The notes: generated by a model not told the origin, from the letters alone. Counted from the first letter of the stretch, positions 25,029 to 34,374 are shown. The stretch is DNA of 64,000 nt from CALBZH01 sp964538515 (GCA_964538515.1 CAZIEW010000002.1:62001-126000); one strand, 5' to 3'. Numbers and translations are program-made.

Positions 25029-25080
25029 TGGCGACTTCTCCAAACGCGATGCTTGTTCGATCGCGGAATGGCCGCGATCT

Positions 25081-27018
25081 TCACTTCCCATCCGTGTCAT
25101 TTTTCATGATGACCACGCCCAACGGAGGCAGCGTCAGCGCCAGAGAATGGTCACGCCCATGGAAATGGATCGAATCGGCCTCAACACCGCCGAGGTTCCC
25201 CTGGCCACTGCCGCCGTATTCCTTGGCGTCACTGTTCATCAGCTCCTTCCAGAACCCTCCGCTGGGGACTCCCACCCGGTAATTGTGTCTCGGAACGGGT
25301 GTCAGGTTGCACACGGCAAGAATCACGTCACTGTTGGAACGAGCCTTCCGAACGTAGCTGACCACGCTTTCTTCCCAATTGCCGCAATCGATCCAGCTGA
25401 ATCCTTCTCCCGAAAAATCAAGCTCATAGAGGGCGGGCTCGCTGCGGTACAACTGGTTCAGCTCCCTTACCCACCTCTGTACCCCTTGGTGAAACGGCAT
25501 CTCCAACAAATGCCACTCAAGGCTCTCCTCGTGGTACCACTCCGACCATTGCGCCAGCTCCGACCCCATGAAGGAAAGCTTCTTGCCGGGATGCGTCATC
25601 ATGTAACCGAAAAGCAGCCGGAGGTTCGCGAACTTTTGCCAGTCGTCGCCGGCCATCTTTCGGATGAGGGAGCCCTTGCCATGGACCACCTCATCATGGG
25701 ACAGAGCCAGGACGAAGTTTTCAGAGAAAGCATACCAGATGCTGAACGTCAACTGATTGTGGTGGTATTTCCGGTGGATGGGATCTTTTGAGAAATAGTC
25801 CAGCGTATCGTGCATCCACCCCATGTTCCACTTCATGCCGAACCCCAGTCCGCCGACATGGGTGGGACGTGTGACCATGGGCCAGGCCGTGGATTCTTCG
25901 GCGATAACCTGCACACTCGGCTGCTTTTCATACAGGGCTTCGTTCATGCGCCGGAGAAAATGAATGGCGTCGATATTTTCCTTTCCGCCGTAAGGGTTGG
26001 GGATCCACTCCCCCTCCCCCCTCGCGTAGTCCAGGTAGAGCATGCTTGCCACTGCGTCGACTCTCAGCCCGTCTGCATGGAATTGCTCCAGCCAGAAGAG
26101 TGCACTGCTGATCAGGAAGGATTGGACCTCGTAACGACCGTGGTTGAAGATGCAGCTGTTCCATTCCGGGTGATACCCCTTCCGTGGGTCTGCATGCTCG
26201 AACAGGTGTGTCCCGTCAAAATAGACGAGACCGTGCTCGTCATTGGGGAAATGCGAGGGCACCCAGTCGAGGATCACCCCAATGCCATGCTGATGGAGTG
26301 CGTCGACCAGGGCCATGAAATCCTGGGGCGTCCCGTAACGGCTGGTGGGGGCGAAATACCCGAGGGTCTGGTATCCCCACGACCCATAGAAGGGATGCTC
26401 CATGACCGGAAGAAGCTCCACGTGCGTATAGCCCATGTCCCTGACGTATCCGGGGAGGGATTGGGCCAGCTCTCGGTAGGTGAGTGGCCTCTTGTTCTCT
26501 TCCGGCACGCGGCGCCACGATCCCAGGTGAACTTCATAAATGGAGAAGGGAGCACCGAGGGAATTCACTTTGTGCCGGTCTCGAAGCCAATCCGAATCGT
26601 TCCAGTGATAGTCCAGGTCCCACACCACGGAGGCCGTCTTCGGAGAAATTTCCCAGCTGAAAGCAAACGGATCTCCCTTGTCCACCCTGTATTCGTTTTC
26701 CTTGGACACAATGTGGTACTTGTAAAGGCTCCCCCGCCCGACGCCGGGAATAAAGCCTTCCCATATGCCGGAATCGTCTCCTCGGGCTCCCAGATAGTGC
26801 GTACCCGGGATCCATCCGTTGAAATCGCCGACAACGGAAACCTCCCTGGCGTTGGGCGCCCAGAGGGCGAAGAGCGTCCCTTCGACACCATCCACCGTCA
26901 TCAGGTGCGACCCAAGCTTCTCCTGCAGATGAAAATGGTTGCCCTGCTTGAAGAGGTAGACATCAAACTCAGTCATGAGACTGACACCATAGCTCACGTT
27001 CGTCGTGATCTTATCCAT
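25081..27018 (-). CDS. glgB: 1,4-alpha-glucan branching enzyme
   Basis: Makes alpha-1,6 branches in glycogen. About 645 residues, like GlgB types with a single N-terminal CBM48 (FALWAPNAREVSVVGDFNGW). The GH13 domain has YTHVELLPVMEHPFYGSWGY, DGLRVDAVASML (nucleophile Asp), VIAEESTAWP (acid Glu) and ALSHDEVVHGKGS. The ATG at 27018 has GGGGAGG upstream; the frame is open about 50 codons further. No other glycogen gene is adjacent. Confidence 0.97.
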   Translation of the reverse strand: MDKITTNVSYGVSLMTEFDVYLFKQGNHFHLQEKLGSHLMTVDGVEGTLFALWAPNAREVSVVGDFNGWIPGTHYLGARGDDSGIWEGFIPGVGRGSLYKYHIVSKENEYRVDKGDPFAFSWEISPKTASVVWDLDYHWNDSDWLRDRHKVNSLGAPFSIYEVHLGSWRRVPEENKRPLTYRELAQSLPGYVRDMGYTHVELLPVMEHPFYGSWGYQTLGYFAPTSRYGTPQDFMALVDALHQHGIGVILDWVPSHFPNDEHGLVYFDGTHLFEHADPRKGYHPEWNSCIFNHGRYEVQSFLISSALFWLEQFHADGLRVDAVASMLYLDYARGEGEWIPNPYGGKENIDAIHFLRRMNEALYEKQPSVQVIAEESTAWPMVTRPTHVGGLGFGMKWNMGWMHDTLDYFSKDPIHRKYHHNQLTFSIWYAFSENFVLALSHDEVVHGKGSLIRKMAGDDWQKFANLRLLFGYMMTHPGKKLSFMGSELAQWSEWYHEESLEWHLLEMPFHQGVQRWVRELNQLYRSEPALYELDFSGEGFSWIDCGNWEESVVSYVRKARSNSDVILAVCNLTPVPRHNYRVGVPSGGFWKELMNSDAKEYGGSGQGNLGGVEADSIHFHGRDHSLALTLPPLGVVIMKNDTDGK

Positions 27019-27221
27019 GCTGACCACCTCCCCCTCGTTTAGGTCCGGTCGTCCACTGCCGCCATGAAGAATGCGAGTCTTGTCATCGACACGGGAAACT
27101 GAAAGAATAGGATGAACTGAGCTGACGGACGCCATGGACAGACAGCACGTCCATCGCGGTTCCCCCAAGAGAGGGCGATCCTGAAGGCGTCCCCATTTCT
27201 ACCGGGCATCGAGGAGCATGC

Positions 27222-27926
27222 ATGGGCGAGATCCATTGGACTGAGATCGTTTTCGGTACGGCCACTTTCTTCGTCTTGACCTCGTATCACGCTTACTGGC
27301 TTTACCAGGTGCGGCAGGCCCCTTTCCACACCTATTTGGGGGTAACCAAGCACATGCGCCACATCTGGGTCGAATCCATCATTCGAGAGCGAAGGGACAT
27401 CCTTTCGGTACAGACGCTGCGCAACTGGATCATGGCATCCAGCTTCCTGGCTTCGACGTCCATGATTCTCGGGCTGGGAATCCTAAGCATCGTCTTCAAA
27501 CCCGAGCACGTCACGGAAATCCCGTTCGATCTGACCCTCCTGTTCTCCAAGATGCGCACGTTGTTCATGGCCAAGCTCATGCTCCTGATGGTCCACTTCT
27601 TTTTCGCCTTCTTCAGCTTCACCCTTTCCATCCGTTATATGAACCAGGTCAACTTCATGATCAATGTCCCCCCGGATTGCAATCCCATGCTGACTCCGGA
27701 ATTCATCGCCCACACATTGGATATGGGGATGATACACTATACCGCGGGAATGCGAGCCTTTTATCTTTCCGTGGTGGTCACCCTCTGGCTCTTCGGACCG
27801 GTGTGGATGTTCCTGGGCGCCCTCACGATGGTCTTCGTCCTCTATCAGCTGGATCATTGCTGTACTTTGGACTATTCCACGGCCAAATGCGAGCTGAAGA
27901 CATCCCATTCTGAGGGCGAGCCATGA
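27222..27926 (+). CDS. DUF599 family membrane protein
   Basis: A 234-residue membrane protein with about four hydrophobic helices. The family start is FFVLTSYHAYWLYQVRQAPF, followed by RNWIMASSFLASTSMILGLG. SKMRTLFMAKLMLLMVHFFF and later MIHYTAGMRAFYLSVVVTLW also fit DUF599. The function is unknown. It is a stand-alone gene divergent from glgB and has no clear terminator after it. The downstream 235 bases up to 28161 hold no coding signal. Confidence 0.85.
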   Translation: MGEIHWTEIVFGTATFFVLTSYHAYWLYQVRQAPFHTYLGVTKHMRHIWVESIIRERRDILSVQTLRNWIMASSFLASTSMILGLGILSIVFKPEHVTEIPFDLTLLFSKMRTLFMAKLMLLMVHFFFAFFSFTLSIRYMNQVNFMINVPPDCNPMLTPEFIAHTLDMGMIHYTAGMRAFYLSVVVTLWLFGPVWMFLGALTMVFVLYQLDHCCTLDYSTAKCELKTSHSEGEP

Positions 27927-28161
27927 CCACGCAATGGGACTGGAATCATACTCTATCCAAAACGAGCACCGGCGGCTGACAGCCCCCCCGCTGCGTACTG
28001 CGGGCGCACCCCTCGCGAAGGAGCCGGTCTTCTGAAGTATCCCACTGGACGACAAGACATACAACAGCGGATGGCAATGACGCGGGGGAATTGCTCGAAA
28101 GAGCACTTCTTCCGATCCTGCGTCACCCTTCAGGCAAGGGGCCGCAGGACCGGTCTCACGA

Positions 28162-29715
28162 CTACATGGGGATGTTTCCGTGCTTCTTGGGCGGCAGTGC
28201 CATGCGCTTGGACGCCAGGATGTCGAAGGCCTCGATCAGACGCGGGCGGGTCTCCGACGGGAGGATCACGGCGTCGATATAGGCGCGTGAGGCCGCAATG
28301 TAAGGATTGTAAAGGAGGCTTCGGTATTCCTCGATCTTCTCCTGCCGCTTGGCCACGGGATCGGGTGCCTCGCTGATGTCTTTACGGAAGATGATGTTGG
28401 CGGCCCCTTCCGCTCCCATGACCGCAATCTCCGCCGTCGGCCAGGCCAGAACCAAGTCCGAGCCGAGGTCCTTCGAGCACATGGCCAGGTAGGAACCGCC
28501 GTAATCCTTGCGGACGATGAGGGTCACCTTGGGCACGGTGGCTTCGGAGTAACACCACAGCAGTTTTGCGCCATGCCGGATGATACCGCCCCATTCCTGT
28601 TGTTTTCCCGGCAGATAGCCCGGGACATCCGCGATGGTGAGCATCGGCACGTTGAAGGCGTCACAGCAACGGATGAAACGGGTAGCCTTGTCGGAGGAGT
28701 CCGTGTCGAGACAGCCGGCGAGGACCTTCGGCTGGTTGGCGATGATACCGACCGTTCGTCCGTTGAGCCGTGCATAGCCAATCACCATGTTCATGGCATA
28801 ATTCTCATGGATCTCGAAAAACTCCCCTTGATCCACGACGGCACGGATCAGCTCCTTGATATCGTAGGCGCCCATGGGATTGTCCGGAATGATCGAGTCA
28901 AGAGCCGGAGCGGTGCGATTGGGATCGTCGTCGGTAATGACGACGGGGGGATCTTCCATGTTGTTGTCCGGCAAATAGCTCAGAAGCCTCTTGATCTGGT
29001 CGATGGCGTCCGCATCGCTTTCACAGGCGAAGTGAGCCACACCACTCCTCGAGCTGTGGGTCATGGCGCCTCCGAGCTCTTCCTGGGTCACGACCTCCCC
29101 CAAAACGGACTTGATGACATCAGGACCTGTAATGAACATGTAGCTGGTATTCTTGACCATGAAAACATAATCGGTCATGGCCGGCGAGTAGACAGCCCCC
29201 CCGGCGCAAGGCCCCATGATGGCGGAGATTTGCGGGACAACTCCGGAGGCGATGGCGTTCCGATAGAAGATCTGGCCGTAGCCCGATAGGGCATCGACCC
29301 CCTCCTGAATGCGAGCACCACCCGAGTCGTTGAAGCCAACGAAAGGTTTTCCGGCTTTAAGGGCCAAATCCATCACCTTGCAGATCTTCTTGGAGTGCAT
29401 TTCACCGAGGGTCCCTGCCCGCGCCGTAAAATCCTGTGAAAATGCAAAAACTTGCCGGCCGTTAACCGTCCCGTACCCGGTGATGACGCCATCGGCCGGG
29501 ATGTCTACCTTATCCAGGCCGAAGAGGGTGCCGCGGTGTTTGACGAATATATCCAGCTCTCGGAAGCTGCCAGGATCAAAAAAGTGGTCCAGACGCTCAC
29601 GCGCAGTCAGTTTGCCGCGCTCATGCTGCTGTGCAACGGCTTTTGGACCACCCATCTGTTTGATTTTCGATTCCCGCTCCTGGAGCTCAGTGATCTTGTC
29701 CGCAACTCTTCCCAT
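28162..29715 (-). CDS. mmdA: Acyl-CoA carboxyltransferase (methylmalonyl-/propionyl-CoA type)
   Basis: A 517-residue biotin-dependent carboxyltransferase subunit. Features are the N-terminal ERGKLTARERLDHFFDPGSF, then GVITGYGTVNGR, FNDSGGARIQEGVDALSGYG, the acyl-CoA pocket GPCAGGAVYSPA and the C-terminal biotin side PGYLPGKQQEWGGIIRHGAK. In syntrophic and sulfate-reducing propionate oxidisers this subunit moves CO2 between methylmalonyl-CoA and biotin. No biotin carrier, decarboxylase subunit, mutase or epimerase is adjacent. ATG 29715 was chosen for GGAGGAG 8 bases upstream. Confidence 0.94.
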   Translation of the reverse strand: MGRVADKITELQERESKIKQMGGPKAVAQQHERGKLTARERLDHFFDPGSFRELDIFVKHRGTLFGLDKVDIPADGVITGYGTVNGRQVFAFSQDFTARAGTLGEMHSKKICKVMDLALKAGKPFVGFNDSGGARIQEGVDALSGYGQIFYRNAIASGVVPQISAIMGPCAGGAVYSPAMTDYVFMVKNTSYMFITGPDVIKSVLGEVVTQEELGGAMTHSSRSGVAHFACESDADAIDQIKRLLSYLPDNNMEDPPVVITDDDPNRTAPALDSIIPDNPMGAYDIKELIRAVVDQGEFFEIHENYAMNMVIGYARLNGRTVGIIANQPKVLAGCLDTDSSDKATRFIRCCDAFNVPMLTIADVPGYLPGKQQEWGGIIRHGAKLLWCYSEATVPKVTLIVRKDYGGSYLAMCSKDLGSDLVLAWPTAEIAVMGAEGAANIIFRKDISEAPDPVAKRQEKIEEYRSLLYNPYIAASRAYIDAVILPSETRPRLIEAFDILASKRMALPPKKHGNIPM

Positions 29716-29941
29716 CTCAGCTTCTCCTCCGATGTCCACATGGTGCGAGACCCTGACTGGCCCCCCTTTCTGAATATCCGAGCCATTCTAATGGTTACCC
29801 GACCCATGTCAAGCGCTTTCCCCCTGCTCGGAAGCGGTTCATTCGCTTCACAACGCCCCCCCATTTTGGTATGTTTCGGCCAGGCCTTGTCGAAGTCGAA
29901 GGGAGGCGCATCGACGTCAAAGGTGCAAACGGAGGGGCCCG

Positions 29942-31009
29942 TTGACCGGAAGCCTGTTGCGGAAAAAGCGGTTCTGGCTCACTGCCTGTCTTGGTCTTTT
30001 CGTGCTGTTCGAAACGGTTAGGCGGGCCGACCTGAAAAATCTCCTCGCGAATGTTCAGAACATCGATCCCCTCTGGGGGGCAGCGGCGGTGGTAGCCAGT
30101 GCGCTCAGCTACCTCAGCATTGCGGCGGTATTGCATTGTCTGTTGACGGGGATGGGGTTTTCCTTGCGCTTCATGGTTTCGTCACGCATCGCCTTTGTTT
30201 CTGCAACCATCAATTACGTCATGGCCATTGGGGGGCTCAGCGGCATGGCGGTGAAAGTCTACCTTTTGTCGCGCGAGAAGGTGCCCGCCAGCAACACCCT
30301 TTCCATATCCATCATTCATGGCTTTCTCACCAATACCGTGGCAGTGATCTTTGTCTACTTGGGATTCTTTTACCTCTACAGCGAATACAAGCTGAGCCGC
30401 AGGCAGATCGAGGTGGGGATCGCGATCCTCCTTGTTGCGTTTGTACTGACCTGGGGCACGATCCAAATCATCGTGAACAGGTCCTTCCGGTTGAGCGGCT
30501 GGCGCATCCTCAGGCGCATCCTCTCGGAAATCGCCGCACGTTTTCCGAACGCGCGCTGGAGACAGCTCGGCCGGGCCGACTCGTTTTTCAACAATTTCAA
30601 TGAAAGCATGACGTTGGTGGTCGGGAGCGGCCGCTCGCTGCTCGCTCCGGCCCTGTTCGCCCTGCTCGACTGGCTCACGATGTTTCTGTGCCTGAAATTC
30701 TCCTTCCTGGCCATTCACTACCCGCTGGAGGACCGGGTTCTCATGGTGGGCTTTTCGGTGGGTATCTTTTCGGGCCTTTTTTCGATTACGCCGGTGTCCA
30801 TCGGGATCATGGAAGGCTCGATGGCGGGAGCGTTCTACCTCATGGGCCTGGATTACGACCGAGCCCTCATGGCGACCCTCATCTATCGGGCCGCCTATTT
30901 CTTCCTGCCTTTGCTCTTGAGCCTCTTTTTCTTCCAGCACTTCTTCGTTCCCCGCGAACAGCCGGAGCCCGGGCAAGCGGTTCCTCAGAATAGCCACAGG
31001 GATCAATAA
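29942..31009 (+). CDS. UPF0104/AglD-like flippase-related membrane protein
   Basis: A 355-residue protein with about eight transmembrane helices of the lysylphosphatidylglycerol synthase TM-region superfamily. The first helix begins near residue 10 (FWLTACLGLFVLFETVRRAD). YVMAIGGLSGMAVKVYLLSR, GIMEGSMAGAFYLMGLDYDR and LIYRAAYFFLPLLLSLFFFQ are typical. Relatives move lipid-linked molecules across membranes, but none of this is proven here. The start is a TTG at 29942 with GGAGGGG upstream; no ATG is well placed. It lies divergent from mmdA. Confidence 0.85.
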   Translation: MTGSLLRKKRFWLTACLGLFVLFETVRRADLKNLLANVQNIDPLWGAAAVVASALSYLSIAAVLHCLLTGMGFSLRFMVSSRIAFVSATINYVMAIGGLSGMAVKVYLLSREKVPASNTLSISIIHGFLTNTVAVIFVYLGFFYLYSEYKLSRRQIEVGIAILLVAFVLTWGTIQIIVNRSFRLSGWRILRRILSEIAARFPNARWRQLGRADSFFNNFNESMTLVVGSGRSLLAPALFALLDWLTMFLCLKFSFLAIHYPLEDRVLMVGFSVGIFSGLFSITPVSIGIMEGSMAGAFYLMGLDYDRALMATLIYRAAYFFLPLLLSLFFFQHFFVPREQPEPGQAVPQNSHRDQ

Positions 31010-31100
31010 TCCACGCGGGATGAAGGGTGATGCTCCGCGTGCCGATGCGCAGCATCGCTTTGCGCAGCGCTCTGTCGATCCAAGCAGGTGGTCTGTACGC

Positions 31101-31553
31101 CTATCGCTGACGGGGCAAGATCCTGGCACCCAGGCGGAACGGCCACAGCACGACGGGCTGCCACGAGGTCGTGACACGAAGGAGGTCACCGCGGTAAAAG
31201 GCCTCTTTGAGCTCCCTTTCCGGACCATTTTGCCATTTGAGAAGAGGGGGTGAAATGGGCTGGAGTCCCGGCAGAACCGGCGAGGAATATCCCGGGACGA
31301 TTGTGGCTTTCCAGGTGAACTCAAAAGCCTCCTCGGTGGGATGACCGTCCGGGAAGGATGCATAACACACTCGGAACCGGCTCCAAGGCGTGATAATATG
31401 ATCGGCCACGATCTGCCCGCCCGGCCAGCTTTCGAACCGTGCGAAAGGGAGCGGCACGAACAGAAGGAGAACGATCACGCCGGTGACCCACCGGTCCCAG
31501 CGTCGTGCTCGCCTTTCGTGAACGGAAACGTCAAGTTGGCTCGATTCATTCAT
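31101..31553 (-). CDS. Single-pass membrane protein of unknown function
   Basis: About 150 residues. After a charged 18-residue N-terminus there is one hydrophobic segment (WVTGVIVLLLFVPLPFARF), so most of the chain (residues about 45-150) is probably periplasmic. That part holds TPWSRFRVCYASFPDGHPTE and ELKEAFYRGDLLRVTTSWQP, loosely like DUF1850-type domains. The ATG at 31553 has AGGAGG upstream. It faces the flippase-like gene (convergent) and is divergent from the Fe-S gene. The family is uncertain. Confidence 0.65.
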   Translation of the reverse strand: MNESSQLDVSVHERRARRWDRWVTGVIVLLLFVPLPFARFESWPGGQIVADHIITPWSRFRVCYASFPDGHPTEEAFEFTWKATIVPGYSSPVLPGLQPISPPLLKWQNGPERELKEAFYRGDLLRVTTSWQPVVLWPFRLGARILPRQR

Positions 31554-31743
31554 TCCGTTGCCTCCTGATACAGCCGCTGCCGTTCCCGGGGATGCCTGAC
31601 TCAAAGAGTCTTGCGCGCAGGCGCGACCTCTGTGAGAGCCCCTGGGAGTGGCCGGCGGTTCGAAGATATCAAGGGAGCTTAGGGGAAACAACTGGTTTCT
31701 TGGAGTGCCTCAAGGACGCTACCCTCCATCGGAGATCGATCCC

Positions 31744-32562
31744 ATGCACAGCACGTCTTTCAACGAATCCCCCCTGTCACTCCCCTGGCTTGGAGAGACG
31801 ATCCAAAAAACGATGGCCGACTGGAAACTCGAAACGGGAGGTCCCGATTACTGGCGAGAGCCTCTCGTTGCGGTCGCAGCGGCCGACGACCCGCTCTTCG
31901 CTTCACTGCGCCAGGTCGTGGATGCCTCGCACGCGCTGCCCGTGGACCTTCTTCCCGATGCCCGGTCGGTTGTCGTTTTTTTCCTTCCGTTTCAGCGGTG
32001 GCTCGGACACGAGAACGCGGAAGCCGGCGACATGGCTGCTCGCAGCTGGGCGCAGGCGTATGTTTCCACCAACCTTCTCATTAGAGCCATTAACCTTGAA
32101 CTGGAGGCGGCGGTCGTAGCGCGGGGGGGCAAGGCTTTTCCCACGCCGGCGACCCATAATTTCGACGAGAGCAAGCTCGTGAGCGGATGGTCGCACAAGC
32201 ATCTTGCTTACATCGCAGGGCTTGGCACCTTTGGAAGCCACCACTGGCTGATAACGCCTTCCGGCTGCTGCGGACGATTGGGAAGTTTGGTGACGACGCT
32301 GGAGCTACCGCCCACGCCACGCCCGGCGGGCGAGCTCTGCCTGGTTAAGGCGGGCAAGAAATGTCACGCCTGCGTCGCCCACTGCACGTTCGGGGCACTC
32401 CAGCCTTCACGCTTTGACCGCCACTTGTGCTACACCCAATGCCTCAAAAACGATGCCCACCACGGGGACCTTCCATTGGTGGATGTGTGCGGGAAATGCG
32501 GGTGCGATGTGCCCTGCAGCTACTCGACGCCGGTGGCCCTGGAAGCCGCTTCGCGCAGGTGA
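31744..32562 (+). CDS. QueG-like iron-sulfur protein (epoxyqueuosine reductase family)
   Basis: A 272-residue protein of the COG1600-type family. The N-terminal half has LPDARSVVVFFLPFQRWLG and KLVSGWSHKHLAYIAGLGTF, followed by HHWLITPSGCCGRLGSLVTT. The C-terminal half is rich in Cys, with CHACVAHC and VCGKCGCDVPC, fitting one or two [4Fe-4S] clusters. True QueG is longer and binds cobalamin; this shorter form occurs in anaerobes with unknown substrates. ATG 31744 follows GGAG by 9 bases. Its end overlaps the end of the convergent cbiK by 43 bases. Confidence 0.8.
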   Translation: MHSTSFNESPLSLPWLGETIQKTMADWKLETGGPDYWREPLVAVAAADDPLFASLRQVVDASHALPVDLLPDARSVVVFFLPFQRWLGHENAEAGDMAARSWAQAYVSTNLLIRAINLELEAAVVARGGKAFPTPATHNFDESKLVSGWSHKHLAYIAGLGTFGSHHWLITPSGCCGRLGSLVTTLELPPTPRPAGELCLVKAGKKCHACVAHCTFGALQPSRFDRHLCYTQCLKNDAHHGDLPLVDVCGKCGCDVPCSYSTPVALEAASRR

Positions 32563-33344
32563 TCCAGCCAGATGTCCACGACGCCCGGGATCTCAGCCAA
32601 TCCCATGAGCTGCACGTGGCACTCGATGCCGTGGGCGCTCAGGATGGACTTCCAGCTTTCGGGCTGATCACCGGCCATGTCCTTTCGAGCATGCTCCCCG
32701 GCGACGGCCATGAACGGCACGAGCCAGGCTTTCGTCACACCGAGTGTCTGCAATTGAGGGAGGATCTCGTTGATCCCGGGCTTGCCCTGAACAGTCCCGA
32801 CGAGCACCAAGGGATCCCGCCGGCTCAGGACATGCGCCATGGCCGTGTAGACCATGTCGGCTGGATGGGCCTGGTTGCCGTGCCCAACCAAAATCACCGC
32901 GTCGCACTGTCCGCGCCCCACGGGGAGATGATCGAGCAGCACCGATGCGACCCGTTCCAGGTCTTCGTAGGAGGAAAGCAAGGGCTTGGCCACGGGGAGG
33001 CGCGGAAGACCCTTGGCCATTTTCGAGAACAGCTGAATGTTGTGATTCAGGTCGTGGAATTCCCGACCTGGGAAAACATGCAGCGAAAGGATCGTCGCCT
33101 CGCGATGCCCTTCGTCCATGAGGCGGGCCAGGGCGATCTCAGGCGAATCCAGATAGGTGCCCTGAGCGGCGAGTCGCCTTCGGACAATCTTCGAGGTGTA
33201 GGCCCAGCGAACCTCAGCGTCCGGGAATCTCTCCCTGGCCCGCTCCTCGATTCGACTGAAAGCCTCCTTCGCTTCCGGGATAGTGGTTCCAAAGGCAACC
33301 AGAAGGATGACAGGCCGCCGGATTTCCGTCACATCTTCACCCAT
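32520..33344 (-). CDS. cbiK: Sirohydrochlorin cobaltochelatase, CbiK type
   Basis: Inserts cobalt into sirohydrochlorin on the anaerobic cobalamin route. About 274 residues with a class II chelatase fold. The N-terminal strand is PVILLVAFGTTIPEAKEAFS, and YTSKIVRRRLAAQG is CbiK-like. The two metal-binding His sit in VILVGHGNQAHPADMVY and VPFMAVAGEHARKDMAG. No signal peptide is present, so this is a cytosolic form. ATG 33344 has AGAGGAA upstream and overlaps the 63-residue gene before it by 8 bases. No other cob gene lies nearby. Confidence 0.94.
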   Translation of the reverse strand: MGEDVTEIRRPVILLVAFGTTIPEAKEAFSRIEERARERFPDAEVRWAYTSKIVRRRLAAQGTYLDSPEIALARLMDEGHREATILSLHVFPGREFHDLNHNIQLFSKMAKGLPRLPVAKPLLSSYEDLERVASVLLDHLPVGRGQCDAVILVGHGNQAHPADMVYTAMAHVLSRRDPLVLVGTVQGKPGINEILPQLQTLGVTKAWLVPFMAVAGEHARKDMAGDQPESWKSILSAHGIECHVQLMGLAEIPGVVDIWLDHLREAASRATGVE

Positions 33345-33528
33345 TTCGTTCCTCTTTGACTGGTGAGACCTTGCGAACGACGAGGTAGACAGCATCCGCC
33401 TCTTCCCGTTCGATTTCCTCCACACCCCCGTTGTGGGAGATGACCCGTTTCATTCTGTCCAATTGCTCCCGAGTGCAAATGATCCTGAAGGTCTCGTCCG
33501 CCCGGACGATTCTAAGACGCAGGCTCAC
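33337..33528 (-). CDS. Small protein upstream of cbiK, unknown function
   Basis: A 63-residue protein beginning SLRLRIVRADETFRIICTRE, with one central Cys and a mixed alpha/beta pattern (VEEIEREEADAVYLVVRKVS). It uses a GTG start at 33528 without a strong ribosome-binding site and overlaps cbiK by 8 bases, implying translational coupling. No known family is recognised. Confidence 0.6.
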   Translation of the reverse strand: MSLRLRIVRADETFRIICTREQLDRMKRVISHNGGVEEIEREEADAVYLVVRKVSPVKEERNG

Positions 33529-33886
33529 GTCCAGGAATCCGCTTCAGCAATCACCTCGATGGTCCACCCATTCATCCGAGGGCAACCCTTCTGTGTGAAT
33601 CGTATGATGTTTATTCCGCACTGCCCATCCTTTCGCTGCATCCCTGTTTCCAAACGGTCGCCCGATCCGTTGATACCCGCCGCGCGGGCAAGAAGCAAGC
33701 TCTTTCAGACCCCATGTCCCTTGGCTGATATCCCATGATGGAAGCAGGCTGCGGATCCATTGCACAGGAAGCGCCGATTCGGTCGCGGATACGATCATAC
33801 CTCTCGGATGCTTTACTTGAATCTGTGGCATGATTACTGTATGCCCGTGGTCGTGGTGAGGAAAACGAGTAAGTTAGGAGGAGAAC
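33529..33886. other. Gene-poor stretch between the cbiK unit and a 77-residue gene
   Basis: About 360 bases. A minus-strand frame at 33544-33831 (95 codons) lacks a ribosome-binding site and recognisable motifs and was not called. A TGGCATG box at 33826 resembles a sigma-54 promoter but lacks the -12 GC. Nothing else is clear. Confidence 0.4.
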
Positions 33887-34120
33887 ATGATCTCACGTAA
33901 AATGGAAGCACTCGAGCTGGATCGTTATTTGGGAACCGAAATCCCGTCTGGGGGACTGGATTCAAAGAACGGAGATGCGACGACCATCCAGAATTCCGCG
34001 ACGGTAGATACGAGAGAGGCAAAGACGGACAATGCGGACGCAGAACGTGAAAAGCAGCTGGAGCGTTGGATGGATCAGGTTAAGCTGTTCATCCGAAATA
34101 TTGACGTCAATAGCTTGTAG
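33887..34120 (+). CDS. Small hydrophilic protein, unknown function
   Basis: A 77-residue acidic protein starting MISRKMEALELDRYLGTEIP, with a Gly pair and a polar middle, then a charged helix ending QLERWMDQVKLFIRNIDVNS. The ribosome-binding site TAGGAGGAG is strong, and a good terminator follows 47 bases after the stop, so it is a well-defined single-gene transcript. There is no signal peptide, Cys or known motif. The peptide-binding protein gene follows after the terminator. Confidence 0.7.
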   Translation: MISRKMEALELDRYLGTEIPSGGLDSKNGDATTIQNSATVDTREAKTDNADAEREKQLERWMDQVKLFIRNIDVNSL

Positions 34121-34136
34121 CACGTCAGCGGCGCCA

Positions 34137-34155
34137 GCGTCAGACCAACTGACGC
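34137..34155. repeat. Inverted repeat before the terminator of the 77-residue gene
   Basis: GCGTCAG-ACCAA-CTGACGC is a perfect 7-bp stem with a 5-base loop. It lies between the stop codon and the terminator and may be a 3' stabilising hairpin. Confidence 0.45.
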
Positions 34156-34166
34156 CACCCTGAGGG

Positions 34167-34210
34167 CCCCTTTCGAAGCGTTGCAAGCTTTGAGAGGGGT
34201 TTTCTTTTTC
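34167..34210 (+). terminator. Rho-independent terminator
   Basis: A long imperfect stem joins CCCCTTTCGAAGC to GCTTTGAGAGGGG around a GTTGCAA loop, followed by TTTTCTTTTTC. It ends the 77-residue gene transcript. Confidence 0.85.
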
Positions 34211-34374
34211 TGTCCCATCCCCGACCATTAACTGCTTTCCCATGAGCAAGCGCTGTGCTAAAGACGAGCCCATCGAGCTCCGTCCGGGCAACTCATGTGA
34301 TAGGGGCAGCTGATTTCAGCGCTCCCGCTGCAGCGAGCCAAATCCAACTACGCACAGGATCGAGGTTTTGAAGC

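Noticed and set aside
25810..27042. 410-codon plus-strand frame inside glgB
   Set aside because: It is antisense to a clear GH13 branching enzyme and has no recognisable domain.
33544..33831. 95-codon minus-strand frame
   Set aside because: No ribosome-binding site, no family resemblance and an isolated position; possible but unsupported.
33826..33842. Sigma-54-like box (TGGCATG-N5-TGTAT) before the 77-residue gene
   Set aside because: The -12 GC is missing, and no enhancer-like repeat is seen upstream.
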